A stretch of DNA of 64,000 bases, from positions 1-64,000 of the forward strand of contig JAIXQP010000014.1 of the NCBI GenBank assembly GCA_027485675.1, given 5' to 3'. Under the pieces are notes generated by a model. That model saw only the letters and a list, made by a program, of their open reading frames with translations. It made no database searches and was not told where the DNA came from. This document shows positions 35,701 through 43,699 of this stretch, in pieces. The stretch comes from Terriglobales bacterium. GTDB taxonomy: Bacteria; Acidobacteriota; Terriglobia; Bryobacterales; Bryobacteraceae. Position 1 is the stretch's first letter; each line of letters starts with the position of its first letter. A program made the position numbers and the translations under genes.

Positions 35701-36991
35701 CGGCGGGAGCGACTTCTCCCAATGCCTCGCCGCGCTGAAGAGCAGCGCCGTGCCGCCCCACGAAGTCATCGTCGTCGACGATGGCTCCACGGACGATTCG
35801 GCGCAACAGGCGCGCGCGAGTGGCTACCGGGTCCTCTCGACCGCCCGCCCCCGCTCCGGCCCCGCGAAAGCTCGCAACATCGGCGCCCATGCCGCCTCCG
35901 GCGACATCCTTTTTTTCATCGATGCCGATGTCTGCGTCGCCCCGGACTCCGTCGAGCGCGTCCAGGCCGCCTTTGACCACGACCCCGCGCTCGACGCCGT
36001 CATCGGCTCCTACGACGACGACCCCGCCCATCGGGACTTCCTCAGCCAGTACAAAAACCTGATGCACGCCTTCGTGCACCAATCGGCCCGCGAGCAGGCT
36101 TCCACCTTTTGGTCCGGTTGTGGCGCTATCCGCCGCAAGGTCTTCCTCGAACACTCCGGTTTCGATGAATCCTATGGCCGGCCCGCCATTGAGGATATTG
36201 AGCTGGGCTTCCGCCTGGCTCGCGCCAGCCACAAAATGATCCTCGACAAGGATCTGCGGGTGAAGCACCTCAAGCGCTGGACGTTTTGGAAACTCGTCCG
36301 CACCGATGTCATGGATCGCGGCATCCCCTGGACCGAACTCATCCTCCGCGACCGCTCCATGCCGAACGATCTGAACCTGCAGATCAGCCAGCGCATCAGT
36401 GTCGCCCTGGCGTTCCTCCTCCTGCTGAGCGCCCTTGGCATCGCCCTCTACTTCCGCGGCTACGCCCTCACCCCTCTGCTCGGCCTGTTGCTCTTCTACA
36501 TGGCGCGCTACTGGATCGACCGCGGAGACGAGTCGCCGCCCCGCTCCCGCTTCGTCTTCATGACTCTCGGCATGATTGCCCTGGTCATCCTCGCCGAAGC
36601 GCACAAGATGCTCGCCATTGTTCCGCCGATCGCGCTGGGCTACATCGCCCTCTTCGTCCGGCACCGCTACGCCACTCCCCAAAGCCGTTACGGCCGCGCC
36701 GCTTCGTTCGCCTTCATGGCCTATGCCTCGGTCACCACGCTGTTCATCGTCGCCTACCTGCCCGGCCACTTCCTCACGCTCGCCTTGGCCCTCGTCTTCA
36801 TTGCGCTGCTGATCCTGAACAACGAGTTCTATGTCTTTCTCGCCGCCAAGCGCGGTAAGCCCTTTGCTGCCGCCGCCATCCCCTTCCACTTGCTCTATCA
36901 CTTCTACAACGGCATCTCCTTCTCCGTCGGCCTGGCTCGCCACACGTGGCGCTCCCTGACCAGCCGCAAACCCGCTACCCTGAACTCATGA
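35672..36991 (+). CDS. family 2 glycosyltransferase with C-terminal membrane helices
   Basis: 439 residues. The GT-A domain (1-230) has MISIIVPVYNGG, VIVVDDGSTDDS, the DxD motif in FFIDADVCV and the acceptor-side EDIELGFRLA. Four to six membrane helices follow (from about 245 to 430). This is the layout of membrane-anchored GT2 enzymes that build or export polysaccharide. It is coupled to the epimerase upstream, and its stop overlaps the start of a small secreted peptide gene. Confidence 0.9.
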   Translation: MISIIVPVYNGGSDFSQCLAALKSSAVPPHEVIVVDDGSTDDSAQQARASGYRVLSTARPRSGPAKARNIGAHAASGDILFFIDADVCVAPDSVERVQAAFDHDPALDAVIGSYDDDPAHRDFLSQYKNLMHAFVHQSAREQASTFWSGCGAIRRKVFLEHSGFDESYGRPAIEDIELGFRLARASHKMILDKDLRVKHLKRWTFWKLVRTDVMDRGIPWTELILRDRSMPNDLNLQISQRISVALAFLLLLSALGIALYFRGYALTPLLGLLLFYMARYWIDRGDESPPRSRFVFMTLGMIALVILAEAHKMLAIVPPIALGYIALFVRHRYATPQSRYGRAASFAFMAYASVTTLFIVAYLPGHFLTLALALVFIALLILNNEFYVFLAAKRGKPFAAAAIPFHLLYHFYNGISFSVGLARHTWRSLTSRKPATLNS

Positions 36992-37227
36992 TGCCGCGCT
37001 GGACCCTGCTCCTCATCAGCGTCTGGATTCTCTTCGCCGCCCCTGTGGTCCCGGCCCCCGCGGCCGCCCCGGCCGTCGTCTGTGCACAGGCCCAACGGGT
37101 CGAGTACTCGTCTGTCGCCACCCTTGGCCCCTCCCGGCCTCTCCCGCTTCCCCTCCCGGCGCTCGCCCCCGCTCTCCCGCCCTACCAGCCCGCTCCCCAG
37201 AACCGTCCCCCGCCCGCCGCGCGCTAA
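36988..37227 (+). CDS. small secreted Pro-rich protein
   Basis: 79 residues. The ATG overlaps the glycosyltransferase stop (ATGA). There is a clear signal peptide (PRWTLLLISVWILFAAP), then Ala/Pro-rich sequence with one Cys. No family recognised. Support is limited to the start overlap and the signal peptide; Pro richness can arise from C-rich DNA. Confidence 0.4.
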   Translation: MMPRWTLLLISVWILFAAPVVPAPAAAPAVVCAQAQRVEYSSVATLGPSRPLPLPLPALAPALPPYQPAPQNRPPPAAR

Positions 37228-37269
37228 CGCGTCCCTCGCCCCGCCCCCTCATGACCCCATAAGGAACCC

Positions 37270-39180
37270 ATGTCCCGCGAAATCCTCGCCGAGGCGCGCG
37301 AAGCCATTGCGCGCACGCTCGGCCTCTCTCTCTATCCCACGCAGCTCCGCGCCGCCGAAGCGCTCCTTGCCGGGAAAATCGTCGAAATGCCCACCGGCGA
37401 AGGCAAAACCGTCGCCGCCGTCCCCGCCATCGCCGCCCTGGCGCGCGAAGGCCGCGGCGTCCATGTCTGGACCGCCAACGACTACCTCGCCGCCCGCGAC
37501 CAGCAATGGATGGCCCCCGCCTACGCCGCTCTCGGCCTGTCGGTCGCCTCTATCTCCCAACACTCGACGCCCGCCCAGCGCCGCGCGGCCTATCTGGCCG
37601 ACATCACCTACCTCACCCCGCACGAGTGCGGCTACGACTACCTCCGCGACAGCATCGCCCTCCACCCCGAAGACACCGTCCAGCGCCCCTTCCACGCCGT
37701 CGTCATCGACGAGGCCGACTCCATCCTCATCGATGAAGCCCGCATCCCCCTCGTCATCGCCACCGAGTCGAACGACCTCTCCGCCCATCTCACCGCCACC
37801 GCCAGCGCCGCCCGCGCCCTGCAGCGGGGCGTCCACTTCCATGTCGAGTCCGACGGCCAGATCCTCCACCTCACCGACCACGGCATCGACGTCGCCGAGT
37901 CGCTCCTCGCCTGCGAGAATCTCTACGCCGACCCCGAACTCCTCGACGCCCTCCAAAGCGCCCTCCACGCCGAACACCTGCTCCGCCGCGATGTCGACTA
38001 CCTGGTCACCCCGGCCGGCATCCTCCCCATCGACGACTACAAGGGCCGCACCATGCGCGACCGCCGCTGGCCCGCCGGCCTCCACGCCGCGCTCGAAATG
38101 AAGGAGGGCCTCCCGCCGCGCCGCGAAGGCCGCATCCTCACGGCCGTCTCCCTCCAGAACCTCACGGCGCTGTACCCGTTCGCCTGCGGCATGACCGGCA
38201 CAGCGGCCACGCAATCCGACGAGTTCCGCCTCGTCTACGGCCTGGAGGTCGAAGTCATCCCGCCCCATCGGCCCTGTCTCCGCGTCGATCATCCGGATCG
38301 TCTATTCCGCTCGAAGGCCGGCCAGTATCAAGCCCTCCTCGCCGAGATCGCCACGGTCCATGCCACCGGCCAACCCCTGCTCGTCGCCACGCGGACGGTG
38401 GAAGAGGCCCAGCAACTCTCCGCGCAACTCCCGCTTCCCCACCACCTGCTCACCGCCAAGAACGAAGCCGAAGAAGCCGCCGTCATCGCTCGCGCGGGCG
38501 AAGTCGGCCGCATCACGGTATCGACCAACATGGCCGGCCGCGGCGTCGATATCGTCCTCGGCCCCGGCGCCGCCGAGCGCGGCGGGCTCTGCGTTCTGGG
38601 CGTCGGCCGCAACGAATCGCGCCGCATCGACAATCAGCTAAGAGGCCGCGCCGGCCGCCAGGGCGACCCCGGCGCCTCGCGCTTCTTCGTCTCCTATCAG
38701 GACGATCTCATCACCCACTACCTGGGCGCCGCCGAAGCGAACCCCGACGATGTGCAACGGATGCTCGAAGGCCGCCATCTCGATCTCCGTCTCCGGCTCC
38801 GCAAGTACGAGCACATCCTCGAAGCCCAGCGCCTGCTCCACGCCGAACGCCGCATCCAACTCACCACCCCCGAAGAGAAGCTCCACCACGACGATCTCTG
38901 GAGCCAGCATTTGGAACGCGTCACCCAGTATCGCGCCGGCCTCCACTTCCTCTCCTACTCGGGCGCCGACCCGCTCCGCGAGTACCTCCGCCTGGTCCAC
39001 GACTGGTTCGAGGAGCTCTCCCTACAGGCCCCCGAAGCCAACCTCGGCCCCCGCAGCCGCGGCGCCACGTGGACCTATCTCTCTACCGACCAGCCCTTCG
39101 GTACACCCTTCTCCCGGCTCCTCAAAAACTTGCTCGCCGCCCTCCGGGCGGCCGGCCAGCCGCCCTCAGCGAAACGGTAG
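37270..39180 (+). CDS. compact SecA-like preprotein translocase ATPase
   Basis: 636 residues, against about 830-900 for housekeeping SecA. The core is present: Walker A MPTGEGKT (40-47), WTANDYLAARDQQWM, ITYLTPHECGYDYLRDS, Walker B VIDEADSILIDEARIPL (about 149-166), GMTGTAATQSDEF, STNMAGRGVDIVLGPGA, and QLRGRAGRQGDPGASRFF. The helical scaffold is short (LWSQHLERVTQYRAGLHFLS) and the C-terminal zinc-binding tail is missing. It looks like an accessory SecA2-type ATPase rather than the main one. It follows a glycosyltransferase and a secreted peptide gene, so export of specific surface proteins is possible. AAGGA precedes the ATG. Confidence 0.85.
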   Translation: MSREILAEAREAIARTLGLSLYPTQLRAAEALLAGKIVEMPTGEGKTVAAVPAIAALAREGRGVHVWTANDYLAARDQQWMAPAYAALGLSVASISQHSTPAQRRAAYLADITYLTPHECGYDYLRDSIALHPEDTVQRPFHAVVIDEADSILIDEARIPLVIATESNDLSAHLTATASAARALQRGVHFHVESDGQILHLTDHGIDVAESLLACENLYADPELLDALQSALHAEHLLRRDVDYLVTPAGILPIDDYKGRTMRDRRWPAGLHAALEMKEGLPPRREGRILTAVSLQNLTALYPFACGMTGTAATQSDEFRLVYGLEVEVIPPHRPCLRVDHPDRLFRSKAGQYQALLAEIATVHATGQPLLVATRTVEEAQQLSAQLPLPHHLLTAKNEAEEAAVIARAGEVGRITVSTNMAGRGVDIVLGPGAAERGGLCVLGVGRNESRRIDNQLRGRAGRQGDPGASRFFVSYQDDLITHYLGAAEANPDDVQRMLEGRHLDLRLRLRKYEHILEAQRLLHAERRIQLTTPEEKLHHDDLWSQHLERVTQYRAGLHFLSYSGADPLREYLRLVHDWFEELSLQAPEANLGPRSRGATWTYLSTDQPFGTPFSRLLKNLLAALRAAGQPPSAKR

Positions 39181-39223
39181 AACCAGGGGGCGCCGCCAGC
39201 CTCACGCCGCGCCCTCGGCGCGC

Positions 39224-39904
39224 CTACCTCCGGGACTCCTCTCGCTTGGGCCGTATCGCTTTCGGAATATTGGCCGGGTCGACCGCTTCCCACTCCACAT
39301 CAAACGTGCCGGCAAAGCCAAACAACGGTCCCCAGAAATCGTTCTTGACCTCACATTCGATTCTGTATCGGCCAATCGACTCGTCGAACCAGACATAGAC
39401 GTACGCTCTGCCGGAGAAGAACATGGGGAACCGGAATTCGATCGGGCCTTCGTAGAACCGTTGCTCGCCCGATTCGATGCGAAGGCCGCCATTGTCGGCC
39501 ACCGCAAGGTGGAGATCGACAGCCAAATGCTGGTGGGTTCCCATATAGTCGACAACTTGGTTACGCACTGGATCCCTCACCATGTAAGCGTCGAATCGAC
39601 GCCCCCGCCCGAGTTGGAAAGTTCGTAACTCAGTTACTGTTTCGCGCCCGAGAGAATCCACGTAGGCCCAGTTTTCGATGGTGAACGGCACGTTCTCGCC
39701 TTTTTCGGGAAACATGATGTTGCGCCACGTGCCGACCATGAGAAAGGGGATCGTGTAGAACTTACCGTGCCAAACCCGTTCCATGATGCCGCGCCCAATA
39801 GCTCGCTTTCCGGACTTACTGTCAAATCCAAAACGCTCTTGAATCTTGGGATGCAGCCGCTCAAAGTCTGCCCCTAAGACTGTCGCATAGATCGATTTAC
39901 TCAT
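39224..39904 (-). CDS. DUF4166 domain protein
   Basis: 226 residues, matching DUF4166 over its length: SIYATVLGADFERLHPKIQE at the start, MERVWHGKFYTIPFLMVGTW in the middle and GRYRIECEVKNDFWGPLFGF toward the end. Function of the family is unknown. Its ATG overlaps the stop of the CrtA-like gene by four bases, forming a two-gene operon. Confidence 0.8.
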   Translation of the reverse strand: MSKSIYATVLGADFERLHPKIQERFGFDSKSGKRAIGRGIMERVWHGKFYTIPFLMVGTWRNIMFPEKGENVPFTIENWAYVDSLGRETVTELRTFQLGRGRRFDAYMVRDPVRNQVVDYMGTHQHLAVDLHLAVADNGGLRIESGEQRFYEGPIEFRFPMFFSGRAYVYVWFDESIGRYRIECEVKNDFWGPLFGFAGTFDVEWEAVDPANIPKAIRPKREESRR

Positions 39905-40689
39905 CCTTTCGCTTCCTTCGGCAATAGCTGCGATCTCCCTTCCCAGGTTCCGAACTCAGCGATGGGCCGAAAGCGAAGAGTGGTGAATTCGTGGTGAAAA
40001 TCGCGGCGCTCCCGCTCTCGCATCGCGGCCCGGTGGCGGTCGGGTTGGGCAACGGCGCTCCGCCCCTGCAACATATCAATCATCGCCTGCTGAGAATTCC
40101 AAATGGAGAACGTTGCGATGGTCCGTGGGTGACGGATGGCGGCAAGAGTGAAGGATGCTTCGGGACTGTCCCGCACCAGTCTTTCGACCGGCCTGCCCCA
40201 CTGGACGAAACGGGGAATTTCGCGGAGCCTCATTCGGGCGAGCGTAAAGGCGGCTACGGGGGACTGCGGGTCAGACTCACCGTTGGACTCTGGGAGTGAG
40301 GCAAATTCTCGCACGGATCCCCACCGGCGCAGGAAGGTCATGCGAAGATGCCATCCGGCGCCGATCGATTGGCCAAGCGTGGAGGTGTTCAGAAACTCGT
40401 CAATGGCGTCTTCGCTTTCCCATGCCGCGAACAGGACGAGTTTTCGAGGCTGTATCCGCTGGGGCGAAAAGATCGGCGAACCGAGCAGCATCGGCGTGAG
40501 GCATTCCGCGTGGATGAGGCCAGGGACCGTGGCGCTGGAGGGAGGACGGTAAAGCGAGGTGAGAGTCAGCAGCGGGGAGGTTCGGGCCAAACCAAGGGTG
40601 AATATCCTCATGCACATCCAGAATAAGCGGGAGAGGACGATTTCGCCGTCCGCGGCGAATAGCTGACTCAGCCCGCCGTCCGGAGGCAC
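39901..40689 (-). CDS. CrtA-like (spheroidene monooxygenase-related) protein
   Basis: 262 residues. Two ferredoxin-like halves show the CrtA pattern: LVLFAAWESEDAIDEFL in the first half and ATFSIWNSQQAMIDMLQ followed by HRAAMRERERRDFHHEFTTL and RFRPIAEFGTW in the second. Named CrtA proteins oxygenate carotenoids, but no carotenoid gene is near, so the activity here is open. The true start may be one of the Met codons around 40615. Confidence 0.7.
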   Translation of the reverse strand: MPPDGGLSQLFAADGEIVLSRLFWMCMRIFTLGLARTSPLLTLTSLYRPPSSATVPGLIHAECLTPMLLGSPIFSPQRIQPRKLVLFAAWESEDAIDEFLNTSTLGQSIGAGWHLRMTFLRRWGSVREFASLPESNGESDPQSPVAAFTLARMRLREIPRFVQWGRPVERLVRDSPEASFTLAAIRHPRTIATFSIWNSQQAMIDMLQGRSAVAQPDRHRAAMRERERRDFHHEFTTLRFRPIAEFGTWEGRSQLLPKEAKG

Positions 40690-40752
40690 GCTGACGGCAA
40701 CTGTTTAGACGATATGGCTCGGAAGCGCCCGCAAACGGACCCCTTAGTCCGC

Positions 40753-41013
40753 TCAAGCACGGTTCGCCGTGTCTAAGCGCCGCTCCGATCCGGGACGCAA
40801 CGCCTCGTACAGCGCCTTTCGCGTACTTCTTGCGGACTGGGCGATCTCCGTCATCCCGCGGGCACGGGCGGTGTCTCCCAACGCCGCGGCAAGTAGCCCG
40901 GCATCCTTGGTCGACAGGATATCAGTCCAAGAGGCGGCGGTCGCCTGTTCACTGCCCCGATACGGCGCCGCGTCAAGGCCAGATAGAATGTCCGCTTTGA
41001 GTCACTTGCCCAT
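40753..41013 (-). pseudogene. HigA-type antidote gene with nonsense codon, truncated
   Basis: The minus strand reads ATG-GGC-AAG-TGA, then an open frame of 82 codons. Its core LLAAALGDTARARGMTEIAQ and RSTRKALYEALRP is the helix-turn-helix of the HI1420-type addiction module antidotes. TGA at codon 4 (41002-41004) and an early end in DTANRA, which lacks the usual final helix, mark it as inactive. No killer gene is visible on either side. The rest of the 40.69-41.19 kb gap holds nothing I recognise. Confidence 0.7.
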
Positions 41014-41193
41014 GCTCCCGTGCCTTCACTCCTGCAAAGGTCCCGGCGCTGGTTCAAAGAAACGCGCCGTCCAGGCCGGCGGAGGTGCTACATTCCGTCA
41101 GCTTGGATAGGGGCGTATCGTGAGTCCCTGCCTTCGTTCCAGCAGCCCTTTGGCGTTCGATTGGCTTGATGAGCCAGCCGAATCAGTCCCGCA

Positions 41194-41862
41194 CTAGGCA
41201 CCGTCATCCTTCCGCGGCGCTGGCCCATCCGGCCACGCGCAAATGCACACCCGGTTCCCCGCCCGGTCCGACAACGTCCAGTGCGATGGGGCGTGGGAGT
41301 CATCCACTATCCTGCCCCCGGCCGCCAGCGCCGCCGCCAGCCGCGCTTCCACCTGCTCACGGGCCACCGAGACATCAATGTGCATGGCATGGCGCAACGT
41401 CTTAGCCGGTGCAATCTCCTGCATCCATACCGTCGAACCATGCCCCAGCGGATCCACCGCATTATCCTCCGCCATGGCCGCGTAACCAAGTACCGCCCGC
41501 CAGAAACCAAGATCGATCGCCTCGCTCTTCGCCGCAATCGCCACTTGCACCTCCTGCACGGCGGCGCGACAAGCCGGCGCCCCGTGCTCTCGCGCCACGG
41601 CCGAAACCGCACGGGCGTACTCGATGAACTCCGGCTCCAGTTGCCAGACGTCGCGGCTCAATCGCACCGAGAGCCGGTCGTCGCCCACCGTCAGCAGGAC
41701 GCCCCGGCCCGCCAGACCCGGAAGGTTCGCCACCGCCTCCGCCAGGCGGGCCGCCTCGGCCAACGAGCCAGCCACGAACACGGCGGTCGCACCGCCATGC
41801 AGCACCACCCAGTCCTCCAAACCGTCCGCCGCCAGAAACGCGCGCCAACCCTGCTCACTCAT
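41194..41862 (-). CDS. VOC/glyoxalase-like protein with PCD-like N-terminal half
   Basis: About 222 residues from the ATG at 41862. The first ~105 residues resemble a pterin-carbinolamine-dehydratase-like fold (LTVGDDRLSVRLSRDVWQL, EYARAVSAVAREHG). The second half is a glyoxalase-6-like VOC domain (LGFWRAVLGYAAMAEDNAVD, HAMHIDVSVAREQVEARLAA, WTLSDRAGNRVCIC). This pairing occurs in other bacteria and actinobacteria without an assigned reaction. It follows the OGT gene by 65 bp on the same strand. Confidence 0.8.
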   Translation of the reverse strand: MSEQGWRAFLAADGLEDWVVLHGGATAVFVAGSLAEAARLAEAVANLPGLAGRGVLLTVGDDRLSVRLSRDVWQLEPEFIEYARAVSAVAREHGAPACRAAVQEVQVAIAAKSEAIDLGFWRAVLGYAAMAEDNAVDPLGHGSTVWMQEIAPAKTLRHAMHIDVSVAREQVEARLAAALAAGGRIVDDSHAPSHWTLSDRAGNRVCICAWPDGPAPRKDDGA

Positions 41863-41927
41863 GCATCCACCCCGTAAGTCACAGGGTAACAAGTCCGATC
41901 CGGCCGATAGCCTCAGTTGGCCGGAAC

Positions 41928-43688
41928 TCAGGCCGGAAAGCGCGCTGCCATCATCTCCCGATACGCGGCTTCCAGGTGCCGCACGAACGCATCGGGATTG
42001 CCCAACGCCGAAGCGGCAAGGCGCGCGCGCATCTGGCCCCGCAACTCCGCCAACCGGGCCGGATCCGCCGCCTTTGTGATCGCAATCTGCCGGTACTCCT
42101 CCGGTGTAGCGGCGACCCAATCGTTTAGGCCGTACTGCCGGTCCAGGTCGACCCCCACCCGAGCGACGTGCGCCGCGCCCGCCAGCACCACCAACGGAAC
42201 GCCCATCGCCAACGCCTCACAGGAAGTCGTCGTGCCGTTATAGGGAAACGGATCCAGAGCAATATCCATATCGGCATAATGCTCGAGATGCACCCCATGG
42301 GAGGGCATCTGCGGGGCGAAGATCAGACGCTCGGCCGCAATGCCGTGCTGCGCGAAGTAGGAAGCGAAGTGCTCCAGAGCGGCCGGGTCCCGGGCGTCCC
42401 GGTGCTTCAGCAGCAGCTTCGAGCCCGGAACGCCGTCGAGGATCGACGCCCACAGGCGGATGACGGCGGGGTCGATCTTCATGAAGTTGTTGAACGACCC
42501 AAACGTAACGAACCCGTTGCGCAGGCACGGGGGCGGGGCGACGGGCGGCATATACGGCGGCGGCTCGTAGGTGAGAAAACAAGGCAGGCGGAAGAGGCTC
42601 TCCGAATGAAACGCTTCCGTCAGGCCGGGGGGATCGGCGACCGCATCGGTGATCCGGTAATCGATGGACTGGAGACCGGTCGTGTCGGGATAGCCGAGCC
42701 AGGTAATCTGCACCGGCGCGGGTTTCCGGGCAAACAGGAGCAGACGGCAGCCGCCGGTGTGGCCCGCGAGATCCACCAGGATATCGATGGCATCCGCCCG
42801 AATCAGCGCGGCGGCTGAGTCGTCATCCAAATGATGGATCTCGCGCCAGCGGGAGCCCGCGAGCTTGGCGAACTCGGCGGTAGCGGAGTCCGGTTCGGGA
42901 ACGTTCGAGTAGCAGTAGAACTCGACGGCGGCCGGGTCGTGGCGGCGCAGCACCGGGAGGAGAAACTGGCGGACCGGGTGGAGACGATAGTCCGGCGAAA
43001 CGTAGCCGACGCGGAGCGGGCGGCCGGCGAGGGGGGCCGGCGAGGGGGGAACGTGGAGGGCGCGCAGCGGGGCTTCGTACAGTTCCGCAAAGCGGAAGTG
43101 TTCGGCGGCAATCTCGGCGGGCGAGCAATCGAGAGCGTAGTGCATGCTGAACAGGTACGGCGAATGGGTGCCGTGGCCAGGCATGTGGGAGAGCAGTTGG
43201 CGCCAGAGCGAGAGGGCTTCCGGGATGTTGCCCTGGCTCATCAGCGAGGAGGCGATGGGGACCAGGGCGGCATGGTGATCGGGGTCGAGTTCCAGGGCGC
43301 GGCGGGCGGCGGCGATGGCTTTGGCGGACTGGCCGATGTCGGAGTAGATCCCGGCGAGATGAAGGTGCGTTTCCAGGCGATCGGGAGCGAGGGCGAGAGC
43401 GGCTTCCAGGCGATGGATGGCGGGAGCAAACAGGCGGAGGCGGCCGAAGAGCACGCCGAGATCGTCGAGCAGGGCGACGTCTTCCGGAAGCAGGAGGTTG
43501 GCGCGGAGCAGGAGCTCGAGCGCCTTTTGGGACTTGCCTCGATCGCGGGCGAGAAGGCCGAGCCGGTGCAGGGCGCCGGGATGGCCGGGCTTAGCGCGGA
43601 GAACGGCTCGGCATAGGGCCTCGGCTTCGGAGAGGTGTTGTTGCTTGTGGAGCGCGGCGGCTTCGTCGAGTTGGGCGGCGGGGTCCAT
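41928..43688 (-). CDS. SPINDLY-type O-linked N-acetylglucosamine transferase with TPRs
   Basis: About 586 residues from the ATG at 43688, which has AGGAGG 7 nt upstream. Residues 1-190 are TPRs (AEALCRAVLRAKPGHPGALH, AIAAARRALELDPDHHAAL). The GT41 catalytic part follows: RVGYVSPDYRLHPVRQFLLP, DILVDLAGHTGGCRLLLFAR, PVQITWLGYPDTTG, FGSFNNFMKIDP and ALDPFPYNGTTTSCEALAMG, all intact. GT41 enzymes transfer GlcNAc or a related sugar to Ser/Thr of proteins. It is the third gene of the operon with a PEP-CTERM protein and an AlkP-like/TPR protein (gaps 9 and 11 bp). Confidence 0.9.
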   Translation of the reverse strand: MDPAAQLDEAAALHKQQHLSEAEALCRAVLRAKPGHPGALHRLGLLARDRGKSQKALELLLRANLLLPEDVALLDDLGVLFGRLRLFAPAIHRLEAALALAPDRLETHLHLAGIYSDIGQSAKAIAAARRALELDPDHHAALVPIASSLMSQGNIPEALSLWRQLLSHMPGHGTHSPYLFSMHYALDCSPAEIAAEHFRFAELYEAPLRALHVPPSPAPLAGRPLRVGYVSPDYRLHPVRQFLLPVLRRHDPAAVEFYCYSNVPEPDSATAEFAKLAGSRWREIHHLDDDSAAALIRADAIDILVDLAGHTGGCRLLLFARKPAPVQITWLGYPDTTGLQSIDYRITDAVADPPGLTEAFHSESLFRLPCFLTYEPPPYMPPVAPPPCLRNGFVTFGSFNNFMKIDPAVIRLWASILDGVPGSKLLLKHRDARDPAALEHFASYFAQHGIAAERLIFAPQMPSHGVHLEHYADMDIALDPFPYNGTTTSCEALAMGVPLVVLAGAAHVARVGVDLDRQYGLNDWVAATPEEYRQIAITKAADPARLAELRGQMRARLAASALGNPDAFVRHLEAAYREMMAARFPA

Positions 43689-43699
43689 GGGGAAGCCTC

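Noticed and set aside
40769-41110. 113-codon + strand frame
   Set aside because: No family likeness, and the opposite strand carries a recognisable antidote-gene remnant.
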